A stretch of 64,000 nucleotides of DNA from assembly GCA_900547475.1 (NCBI GenBank), contig URGW01000015.1, positions 1-64,000 on the forward strand, read 5' to 3'. The notes under the pieces are model-generated. The model was not told where the DNA came from. It saw only the letters and a program-made list of their open reading frames with translations, and searched no databases. Source of the stretch: an uncultured Clostridium sp. (GTDB lineage: Bacteria; Bacillota; Clostridia; Clostridiales; Clostridiaceae). The translations under genes and the position numbers were made by a program. This document shows positions 8,560 to 15,728 of the stretch, in pieces (the first letter of the stretch is position 1; every line of letters starts with the position of its first letter).

Positions 8560-10095
8560 ATGAGTGAACCAAATGGAAAAAGAAAAAAAAATTCTAAAAA
8601 GAAAAGATGGTCAACTAAAAAGAAGGTTATAGTATCTACATTTATTGTTTTTGCTTTATTAATATGTACTATTGCAACGGGATATATGTTTATTAGAAGT
8701 AAGATATATTCGGGATTAACTCCTTCAGAAACAATATCAGATACTGAATATAAAGAAGTTGAAGGAATAACTAATGTTCTATTAATAGGAACAGATGCAA
8801 GAACATTAGATGAAGCATCGAGAGCAGATTCTATTATTATTGCTACATTAGATAATAATAATAAACAAATAAGATTAACTTCATTATTTAGAGATACACT
8901 AGTTAATATTCCAGGTCATGGAGAAGGAAAATTAAATGCAGCATTAGCATATGGGGGAATAGAACTTTTAATTGAAACTATAAAAGAAACTTATGGAATT
9001 AGTCTTGACAAATATGTAATTATTAATTTCTGGGGATTTGAAGCAATTATTGATCAAATGGATGGATTAGAATTAAATGTAGAAGAGTATATGCTGGAGG
9101 AGTTAAATAAATATATCGGTGAATCTACAGGTGGAAATGACTGTCCAGTTACAGAAGCAGGATTACAAGTTTTAAATGGGAAACAAGCTTTATCTTATGC
9201 AAGAATAAGAAAAGGTGTTGGAGATGAATATGCAAGAACTGATAGACAACGAGAGGTTTTAATAAAGGTAGCGGAAAAATTAAAGGAAACTAAGCCAAGC
9301 AAATATTTAGGAATAATGAACAGTATGTTAGAGCATATAAAAACTAATATTGAGCCAATACAAGCTTTAAATATGGCATATACTATATATAAATTTCCAA
9401 GTTTAGATGTTCAACAACTTCAAATACCAATTCCAGAGTTAGCTGATGGAGGATTATATAAAAACTTAGGGTGGGTGTTCTTAATGGATATAGAACAAAA
9501 TGCTAAATTTTTAGATCAGTTTATATTTGAAGGAAAAGTTCCAAATCCTGATGAATATGATTATAATTCATTGAATGAAGCAATATCTGATTATAAATCA
9601 GATTCAGAAGATTATAGTAATCAACATAATATTAATCCAGAAGATTATATAGATAATAGTGAAGATATCGTTACGCCACCATCTAAAAATGATAGTAGTG
9701 ATAATAATAAGGATGAAAGTACAGGTGGAAATACCGGAGGCAGTACAGGTGGAAATGCCGGAGGAAGCACAGGTGGAAATGCTGGAGGAAGTACAGATGG
9801 AAATGCCGGAGGCAGTACAGATGGAAATACCGGAGGAAGCACAGATGGAAATGACGGAGACAGTACAGGTGGAAATACTGGAGGCAGTACAGATGGAAAT
9901 GCCGGAGGCAGTACAGATGGAAATACCGGAGGAAGCACAGGTGGAAATGCTGGAGGAAGTACAGATGGAAATGCTGGAGGTAGTACAGATGGAAATCCTG
10001 GAGGAAGCACAGATGGAAATAATGGTGGAAACACAAGTGGAGAAAACACTGATAACGAAAACCAAGAAGCACAGAATATAATACCTAATAACTAA
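8560..10095 (+). CDS. LytR-CpsA-Psr (LCP) family cell-wall protein with repetitive tail
   Basis: This 511-aa protein is a likely wall-polymer ligase. It has a basic cytoplasmic N terminus, one transmembrane segment (about residues 24-46), an extracellular LCP domain (about 72-240) and an extended tail. LCP motifs are clear: VLLIGTDAR, RADSIIIATL, LTSLFRDTLVNIPG, LNAALAYGG, the QALSYARIRKG segment and YARTDRQREVL, with the conserved Asp and Arg residues that bind the polyprenyl phosphate. LCP enzymes move teichoic acids or capsule from undecaprenyl carriers to peptidoglycan. Residues about 386-494 are Gly/Ser/Thr/Asn-rich octapeptide repeats, unusual for the family and probably a flexible wall-spanning linker. 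It is transcribed alone, with a terminator after it. Confidence 0.92.
   Translation: MSEPNGKRKKNSKKKRWSTKKKVIVSTFIVFALLICTIATGYMFIRSKIYSGLTPSETISDTEYKEVEGITNVLLIGTDARTLDEASRADSIIIATLDNNNKQIRLTSLFRDTLVNIPGHGEGKLNAALAYGGIELLIETIKETYGISLDKYVIINFWGFEAIIDQMDGLELNVEEYMLEELNKYIGESTGGNDCPVTEAGLQVLNGKQALSYARIRKGVGDEYARTDRQREVLIKVAEKLKETKPSKYLGIMNSMLEHIKTNIEPIQALNMAYTIYKFPSLDVQQLQIPIPELADGGLYKNLGWVFLMDIEQNAKFLDQFIFEGKVPNPDEYDYNSLNEAISDYKSDSEDYSNQHNINPEDYIDNSEDIVTPPSKNDSSDNNKDESTGGNTGGSTGGNAGGSTGGNAGGSTDGNAGGSTDGNTGGSTDGNDGDSTGGNTGGSTDGNAGGSTDGNTGGSTGGNAGGSTDGNAGGSTDGNPGGSTDGNNGGNTSGENTDNENQEAQNIIPNN
9715..10035 (+). repeat. 24-bp tandem repeat inside the LCP gene
   Basis: About 13 imperfect copies of a 24-bp unit encode the octapeptide GGST(G/D)GN(A/T). 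Copies differ mainly at the Gly/Asp and last positions and at third bases. Such in-frame arrays can change copy number by slippage without breaking the frame. Long open frames in other phases over this interval are by-products of the periodicity. Confidence 0.92.
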
Positions 10096-10113
10096 AATCA
10101 ATTGAATAAATAT

Positions 10114-10147
10114 AAAATAAAAGCGATGAATGCATCGCTTTTATTTT
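10114..10147 (+). terminator. Terminator of the LCP gene
   Basis: Inverted repeat with 15-bp arms at 10114-10128 and 10133-10147 (AAAATAAAAGCGATG and its complement), ending in T residues. Confidence 0.88.
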
Positions 10148-10227
10148 ATTAAATTATTATTAATATAACAATTTATATAACAATATGTGGTATAATAATC
10201 AAATAAACAATAGAGAGGAGATAAATA

Positions 10228-10881
10228 ATGAGCTCGCTTAGAATAGAATTATTAGGAATTATTCTTGAAATACCAGCTATATTAATAGCTTTTACTGTTC
10301 AAGGTTATGCAAAAGCTTTAGTTGCAGATAAATTAGGAGATAAAACGCCAAGATTTGAAGGTAGATTAACTTTAAATCCAGCTGCTCATATAGACTTAAT
10401 TGGGTTTATAATGATTTTAATAGCTAAATTTGGATGGACTAAACCATTAAATACTAATCCAAGTGCATATAAGAGAGGGTATAAAGATGCAATAAAGGTT
10501 TCTGTTGCAGCACCATTAGCTAATTTATTAGTGGGCTTTGTAGGAACAATATTATATGTGGCTATATATAAATTCTTACCTAATATCTTATCAGATGATA
10601 CAATATTTTTTATATTAATTAATATGGTAAGATATATTGCAGTAATAAATGTGAGTTTATTTGTATTTAACTTATTACCTATACCAGGATTAGCAGGTTT
10701 TGAAATATTTAGAGATTTATGGCCAAAAACATTTTACAAAGTATCAGATAAAATATATCAATATCAACTTTTAATACTTATTGGAATTATAGTTATTGGT
10801 GGAACTATTTTATCAATACCAGTTAGCCTTATTTTAAATGGATTTATGGTTTTTGCAAGATTAATATTTGGAATTTTTTAA
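10228..10881 (+). CDS. M50 site-2-protease-like membrane protein lacking catalytic motifs
   Basis: This 217-aa multi-pass membrane protein matches the short bacterial M50B family over its length: EIPAILIAFT, ALVADKLGDKTPRFEGRLTLNPAAHIDLIGF, the FGW-KP segment and NLLPIPGL are all at the expected spacing. The zinc-binding HExxH expected after IAFT reads QGYAK (residues 25-29), and the usual Asp of the NxxPxPxLDG motif is Ala156. All three metal ligands therefore appear lost, so it is probably a pseudoprotease, perhaps a binding or chaperone-like membrane protein. The frame is intact, with a good GAGAGGAG ribosome site. It is transcribed alone and convergent with the Ppx-like gene. Confidence 0.82.
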   Translation: MSSLRIELLGIILEIPAILIAFTVQGYAKALVADKLGDKTPRFEGRLTLNPAAHIDLIGFIMILIAKFGWTKPLNTNPSAYKRGYKDAIKVSVAAPLANLLVGFVGTILYVAIYKFLPNILSDDTIFFILINMVRYIAVINVSLFVFNLLPIPGLAGFEIFRDLWPKTFYKVSDKIYQYQLLILIGIIVIGGTILSIPVSLILNGFMVFARLIFGIF

Positions 10882-10909
10882 AAGGTGGCAATTAATTTTG
10901 CCACCTTTC
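10881..10909. terminator. Bidirectional terminator
   Basis: Inverted repeat AAAGGTGGCAA / TTGCCACCTTT between the convergent M50-like and Ppx-like genes. It overlaps the final codons of the latter. Confidence 0.8.
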
Positions 10910-12409
10910 TCTTTCTATAAATAAATCTCTATGATATATTTCTTTAAAGAAGTTTTTACCACGCATTGCTTGATGTATTTCTACATCTAAGTTGCTAGGT
11001 GATGATACTTTAATAATAACTTTCTCATCATCAAAATAAACTTTAAGTTTTTTTACAACACCTACAAGACTTCTATCTAATCCTTCGGCAATTTTTACTA
11101 ATGCACCAATTTTATTGATTATTTCAATGTCTAATTTATTAATTAAATAAGAAAATTGAGCTAGAGGTAAATGATAATTATTAAATCTATGAGAGGCTGC
11201 AATAGCGGCACTCATTAGATGTTCTTTATGTGTAAGTTCATTAATAACTGAATTTAAAATAATATATAAAGAATGCTTATGATGGTTTTGATAATTAATA
11301 CTAACTCCACAGTCATGAAGCATTGATCCTGTTTTTAATATATTTAGATATTTATCTTCTAATCTATGAAGAGGCTTTAGTTCATTAAATAAGACAGATG
11401 ATAAAAAGTATACCTGTTGTGCATGAGGTATATTAGAATTTAAGGAATTTAATATACCATAAATACTATAATCTAAAATATTATCTATTACATCATAATT
11501 TTTATAAAGATAATCATAAAGAAGACCTTCTCTAATCGAGTTATTAGATACTCTTATGCTATTAGGTGATACTATTTTTATTATTTCATTAAATATAAGT
11601 AAACAGCTAAATATACTATCTACTATATCTAAGTCAATTCCTTCAACTTTACGACGAAGCTTTAAATCCTTAGATTTAATCATATTATAAAGTTCATGAA
11701 TTCCAACAGAAGATAATTCGTAATTATTAATTAGTTCTAGAGGATAATGTGTTTTAAATTTATCCATTTTAACAATTGTTTTAGCAAAATCACCTACAAT
11801 AACTATAGATTCAAATTCATCATTTAACCAAGAAATATTATTTAATTTATTTCTTAAGAAAGATATAGAGTCATCTAAATTTGAATTTAATATTCTATCA
11901 GCTATGTTGAATGTATAAGCTAAGTTTATTCCACCAAAAGGTAAAGATGACCAATTGGTGATCTCTTTATTTTTCATAGATATTAAATTAGTTGATGTAC
12001 CAGTTATTTCAACTATAAGAGAATTAGTTATATTTAAGCTTCTATTTACACTTAAGGCCGTAAATTTAATTTCTTCTTCCTGGGATAAAACTTTTAAATC
12101 TAAATTAAGATTTGATTTTATTGTAGATATAATATCTTCACTATCTTTAAGGTCTTTAAAGAAGCTAGTTGTAATAGTAAATATTTCTTTTGTGCCAGAG
12201 GCCTCACAAAGTGATTTATAGGTTTTTAATGTAGATAAAATATAATTAAGCTTTTCGTTACATAAAATACATTCTTTTGATAATTCATAACAAACTTTAA
12301 AAGGTGTTTTAAGTTCATCTATGATCTTAAAATAACCTATATCTTCGACTTCTGCTAACATTAATCTAATTTTACTAGAGCCTATATGAATTATACCAAC
12401 TCGAATCAT
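10892..12409 (-). CDS. Ppx/GppA-like protein with HD domain, altered phosphatase motifs
   Basis: This 505-aa protein has the exopolyphosphatase/guanosine pentaphosphatase layout: two actin-fold halves (about 1-300) followed by an HD domain (about 310-500). The HD motif is complete (MLHDCG, then HHKHSLYII). The phosphatase motifs deviate: the usual DIGSNSIRL is HIGSSKIRL, DIGGGSTEL is EITGTSTNL, and the RADVIPAG-type segment reads LDIVDSIF; SQEEEIKF keeps the glutamate cluster. Hydrolysis of polyphosphate or pppGpp is therefore doubtful, while the HD part may still act as a phosphohydrolase or sensor. It is a single gene, divergent from the ArgRS-like gene. Confidence 0.75.
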   Translation of the reverse strand: MIRVGIIHIGSSKIRLMLAEVEDIGYFKIIDELKTPFKVCYELSKECILCNEKLNYILSTLKTYKSLCEASGTKEIFTITTSFFKDLKDSEDIISTIKSNLNLDLKVLSQEEEIKFTALSVNRSLNITNSLIVEITGTSTNLISMKNKEITNWSSLPFGGINLAYTFNIADRILNSNLDDSISFLRNKLNNISWLNDEFESIVIVGDFAKTIVKMDKFKTHYPLELINNYELSSVGIHELYNMIKSKDLKLRRKVEGIDLDIVDSIFSCLLIFNEIIKIVSPNSIRVSNNSIREGLLYDYLYKNYDVIDNILDYSIYGILNSLNSNIPHAQQVYFLSSVLFNELKPLHRLEDKYLNILKTGSMLHDCGVSINYQNHHKHSLYIILNSVINELTHKEHLMSAAIAASHRFNNYHLPLAQFSYLINKLDIEIINKIGALVKIAEGLDRSLVGVVKKLKVYFDDEKVIIKVSSPSNLDVEIHQAMRGKNFFKEIYHRDLFIERERWQN

Positions 12410-12483
12410 ATAACACCATTCCTATCATTAATACGTAATATAATTACTATGATATATAAAAGTAAGAGAAAAATAAAGGTTTG

Positions 12484-12513
12484 TTGACAAAAAATACTTC
12501 CCTTAGTTATAAT
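12484..12513 (+). promoter_or_regulatory. Promoter of the ArgRS-like gene
   Basis: TTGACA at 12484-12489 and TATAAT at 12508-12513, spaced by 18 nt: a near-consensus housekeeping promoter. Transcription should begin near 12520, which leaves too little leader for a complete T-box. Confidence 0.82.
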
Positions 12514-12540
12514 AAATTAAATGACAAGTAAATAATTGAA

Positions 12541-12590
12541 GTTGTACCGTGAATATATCGTCTTTTTGTTTTTCAAAGGGGCGTTTTTTT
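12541..12590 (+). promoter_or_regulatory. Truncated T-box-like leader: T-box sequence relic plus terminator
   Basis: TTGTACCGTG (12543-12552) matches the T-box core TGGTACCGCG at 8 of 10 positions and is followed, as in T-box leaders, by a terminator hairpin (12559-12568 with 12574-12583, several G-T pairs) and seven T residues. The specifier Stem I, normally well over 100 nt upstream, is missing because the promoter lies only about 30 nt away. I read it as a decayed tRNA-sensing leader. It may now act only as an attenuator. Confidence 0.6.
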
Positions 12591-12627
12591 ATTATTAAAG
12601 CAAAATATAAAAGTAGGAGAATAAATA

Positions 12628-14316
12628 ATGGATTATAAAAAGAAGGTTGCTGAAGTTATTAAGAGTAATGTTGATATGGAGTTGGAAGTAATAAAAAAAT
12701 TAATAGAGATTCCACCTCAGTCAGAGATGGGGGATTACGCATTTCCATGTTTCCAATTAGCTAAAATCCTTAGAAGAGATCCTAATATAATTGCTAAGGA
12801 GCTAAAGAATAAATTAAATAAAGATATTTTCGAAAATGTAAAAAATGTAGGAGCATATGTAAATTTCTTTATTGATAAAAGTGAGTTTATAAAAAATACT
12901 TTAGAAAAAATATTATTAGAAGGTGATGATTATGGGGGCTCTAATATTGGAGAAGGTGAGACTATATGTATTGAATATTCATCACCTAATATAGGTAAAC
13001 AATTTCAGGTGGGAGATTTATTTAGTACTTTAATAGGTAATTCACTTTATAAATTATTTGAAAAAGAAGGATATAAAGTTGAGAGGTTAAATTATTTAGG
13101 GGATTGGGGAAGTAAATTTGGTAAATTAATATCTGCATATAAAAGATGGGGAAATGAAGAAGCATTAGAAAATGATGTTATAGAAGAACTTTTAAGAATA
13201 TATGTTAAATTTCATGAAGAGGCACAAAAAGATTCATTATTAGAAGAAGAGGGAAGAGTATATTTTAAAAAGTTAAATGATAAAGATGAAGAAGTAGAAG
13301 CTTTATGGAAGAAGTTTAGAGATTTAAGTTTAAGAGAGTTTGAGAAAGTATATGATTTATTTAATATAAAATTTGATTCAGATTTAGGAGAATCATTTTA
13401 TGATGATAAAACTGAAGATGTATTTAATGAGTTAAGAAAAAAGAATATATTATATGAAAGTAACAGAACACAACTAGTAATGCTTAATAAATATAATATG
13501 CCTCCTATTGTTTTAAAAGATGATGAAAAAATAGTACATTCAGCAAGAGATTTAGCAGCTATTATGGATAGGAAAAAAAACTATAATTTTTATAAATATA
13601 TATATGTTGATGAAGCTACTAAGGGATTATATTTTAAACAAATATTTAAAGTTTTAGAGCTATTAGAATATAAATGGGTAAAGGATTGTATACATGTTGA
13701 ATTTGGATTAGTTAAATTTAAGGAAAGAAGATATTTTATAAGAAAAGGTGAAGTTGTACTTTTAGAAGATTTAATAAATAAATTTATAGATAATATTTTA
13801 CAATTAATAAATGAAAGGAATCCAAACTTAGAAAATAAAAAACAAATTGCAGAGAAGATAGGTGTAGGAGCATTAATATTCACTTATTTAAAGAATCCAA
13901 GAGAAAAAGATATAATATTTGATTTGAAAGAAACGCTTTCATTTGAAGGTGAAACTGCTTTATATGTACAAAAGTTATATGTTATAGCTAATGTGGTATT
14001 AAAAAGCTCTGGAGAAATTGATATAGCTCCCAATTTTAAAAAGTTAAATTCAAAAGAGGAGTTAGATTTAGTTAAAATTCTAGAAGAATTTCCTATTGTA
14101 ATTCATAATTCTATAGAAAGTTTAGAGCCGTCAATAATGACAAAATATATAATAGAAGTTGCTGACAAATTTAATAAGTTTTATAGTGTTCATTTACTAT
14201 TAAATTTAGAAGATAAAGAATTGATGAAGGCAAGATTAGTTTTAGTTGAGGCTACCTGTCAAGTTATAAAAAATGCATTAGCTTTAATAGGAATTGAAGT
14301 ATTAGAAAAAATTTAG
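12628..14316 (+). CDS. Arginyl-tRNA synthetase homologue without HIGH and KMSKS motifs (probable pseudoenzyme)
   Basis: This 562-aa protein aligns by eye with clostridial ArgRS from end to end: N-terminal Add1 domain (MDYKKKVAEVIK), YSSPNIGKQF, LNYLGDWGSKFGKLISAYKRWG, the catalytic Rossmann fold, and the C-terminal anticodon-binding domain ending IKNALALIGIEVLEKI. The ATP-binding signatures are lost. HIGH/HVGH reads Q127-V-G-D130, and the KxSTR loop reads Y369-F-I-R372. The arginine/tRNA motif GPYVQYxxAR reads ALYVQKLYVI, and the WK in DWKE is LK. The frame is intact with a normal promoter and ribosome site, so it is likely expressed. A true argS is expected elsewhere. A tRNA-binding or regulatory role is possible; plain decay is the alternative. 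Confidence 0.8.
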   Translation: MDYKKKVAEVIKSNVDMELEVIKKLIEIPPQSEMGDYAFPCFQLAKILRRDPNIIAKELKNKLNKDIFENVKNVGAYVNFFIDKSEFIKNTLEKILLEGDDYGGSNIGEGETICIEYSSPNIGKQFQVGDLFSTLIGNSLYKLFEKEGYKVERLNYLGDWGSKFGKLISAYKRWGNEEALENDVIEELLRIYVKFHEEAQKDSLLEEEGRVYFKKLNDKDEEVEALWKKFRDLSLREFEKVYDLFNIKFDSDLGESFYDDKTEDVFNELRKKNILYESNRTQLVMLNKYNMPPIVLKDDEKIVHSARDLAAIMDRKKNYNFYKYIYVDEATKGLYFKQIFKVLELLEYKWVKDCIHVEFGLVKFKERRYFIRKGEVVLLEDLINKFIDNILQLINERNPNLENKKQIAEKIGVGALIFTYLKNPREKDIIFDLKETLSFEGETALYVQKLYVIANVVLKSSGEIDIAPNFKKLNSKEELDLVKILEEFPIVIHNSIESLEPSIMTKYIIEVADKFNKFYSVHLLLNLEDKELMKARLVLVEATCQVIKNALALIGIEVLEKI

Positions 14317-14415
14317 TTTTTATATTAAATTTTAGTTAAATATAAGAAAATCTTAATATATAATTTATACTATTTTTGATATAATAAAATATGGTAAAAG
14401 AGAGGTGAAAAGTTA

Positions 14416-15516
14416 GTGTTTTTAAAGAATAATAAATATAAGAGTTTGATAGTAGCTGTATTAATTACTATAGTAGTAGCACTGCTAGCTTTTAAGCTGG
14501 TAGATAATATTGAAATATTTATTAATATAATTAAAAAGTTTATTTCATTATCTATGTCTTTTGTTTATGGGATAGTAATTGCATATGTTTTAACTCCAGT
14601 TGTTAAATTATTTGAGGAGAAAGCAAAGTTAAAAAGAGGAGTATCTATAGCTTTAACTTATGCTATTTTAATTGGAGGAATAACTATTTGGGCATTGTAC
14701 GGAATACCTGGTCTCATAGAAAATGTAAAGGAAATAGGAAGAGATATACCTAATTACATAAACTCTATTGAAGGTGTTGTTAATGATGTTTTAGAGAAAG
14801 AAGAATTTAGTAGTATTATAAATAATACTAGCACCAAGATAAATATTGATACATACATAGACAAAACTGGGAAAATGCTTATTAGCGCATTAGAAAGCTC
14901 GTTAGTGCAAGTAGTAAACTTATCATCAATAATTTTTAAATTTATTATTGGATTATTAGTAGCTATATATATTCTTATAGATAAAGAAAGATTACTGCGT
15001 GAATGTAAAAGAATGATGTATTTAACTTTAAAGAAAGAGAAAAGTGATAAATTAATTGAGTTTATTAAAATATATAATTCTATGATAGTAACATATATAG
15101 GTATAAAGGCAATTGATTCAATGATAATAGGTGTATTAGCATTTATATTATTAAATATAGTAGGATCTGAATATGCAATATTATTATCTATATTAGTTGG
15201 TGTAACTAATATGATACCTTATTTTGGACCATTTGTAGGCGAGGTTATAGGGTTTTTAATAAATGTATTTGTATCACCTACAAAAGGGATTATTGTATTT
15301 TTAACATTATTTTTATTACAGATGTTTGATGGATGGTACTTAGATCCTAAACTTATAGGAGATAAAGTTGGAGTGAGGCCATTTTGGATTATTTATGCAG
15401 TTGTAATAGGAGGGGGCTTCTTTGGTCCTATAGGAATGCTTCTAGCATCTCCAACAGCAGCAACAATAAAAATATACTATGGAAAACTTTTAGAAAAGAA
15501 TAAGGTTACAATTTAA
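14416..15516 (+). CDS. AI-2E family transporter (UPF0118/PerM-like)
   Basis: This 366-aa polytopic membrane protein has about eight transmembrane segments. Family marks include the paired N-terminal helices, the SFVYGIVIAYVLTPVVKLFE region, the central soluble loop (about 110-155) and the C-terminal LVGVTNMIPYFGPFVGEVIG and LDPKLIGDKVGVRPFWII motifs. Members have been linked to autoinducer-2 export, Na+/H+ exchange and general efflux, so the substrate is uncertain. The start is GTG with AGAGGTGA upstream. It is transcribed alone and ends at a strong bidirectional terminator. Confidence 0.88.
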   Translation: MFLKNNKYKSLIVAVLITIVVALLAFKLVDNIEIFINIIKKFISLSMSFVYGIVIAYVLTPVVKLFEEKAKLKRGVSIALTYAILIGGITIWALYGIPGLIENVKEIGRDIPNYINSIEGVVNDVLEKEEFSSIINNTSTKINIDTYIDKTGKMLISALESSLVQVVNLSSIIFKFIIGLLVAIYILIDKERLLRECKRMMYLTLKKEKSDKLIEFIKIYNSMIVTYIGIKAIDSMIIGVLAFILLNIVGSEYAILLSILVGVTNMIPYFGPFVGEVIGFLINVFVSPTKGIIVFLTLFLLQMFDGWYLDPKLIGDKVGVRPFWIIYAVVIGGGFFGPIGMLLASPTAATIKIYYGKLLEKNKVTI

Positions 15517-15531
15517 TAATTATAATTATAT

Positions 15532-15570
15532 AAAAAATAAGAACTGCAAAATTTACAGTTCTTATTTTTT
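15532..15570. terminator. Bidirectional terminator between AI-2E gene and feo operon
   Basis: Inverted repeat AAAAAATAAGAACTG / CAGTTCTTATTTTTT at 15532-15546 and 15556-15570, with a short inner stem. It ends both the AI-2E transporter and the feo transcripts and overlaps the stop of the 43-aa feo gene. Confidence 0.88.
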
Positions 15571-15693
15571 ATACTTCGAGCAGTGAGATGAACAACTTCC
15601 GCAGTTACAACCACCTTTTGAAGATTTTTTTATATTTTTAAATAATATATATCCAGCAGCTATAACTAATAAAGCTGTAATAAAAATTTCCAA
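15562..15693 (-). CDS. FeoB-associated Cys-rich membrane protein
   Basis: A 43-aa small gene starts at TTG 15693 with an AAGAAGGTG site 7 nt upstream. The product has one transmembrane helix (EIFITALLVIAAGYILF) followed by a basic stretch and a Cys-rich tail with five cysteines (CNCGSC, then HC). This is the signature of the small proteins encoded after feoB in many Firmicutes, thought to assist ferrous iron uptake. It lies 35 nt after feoB on the same strand and is easily missed because of its length and TTG start. Confidence 0.85.
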   Translation of the reverse strand: MEIFITALLVIAAGYILFKNIKKSSKGGCNCGSCSSHCSKYKK

Positions 15694-15728
15694 ATAAATT
15701 CACCTTCTTTATGAGTAAAGATTGAAAT

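Noticed and set aside
9715..10035. Regular short repeats suggesting a CRISPR array
   Set aside because: The repeats are contiguous, without unique spacers, and encode a clear octapeptide in frame with the LCP gene.
9604..10101. Long open frames on both strands over the LCP tail (for example 165, 134 and 129 codons on minus, 140 on plus)
   Set aside because: They arise because a 24-bp repeat free of stops in one phase is often free of stops in others. They have no ribosome sites and are low-complexity.
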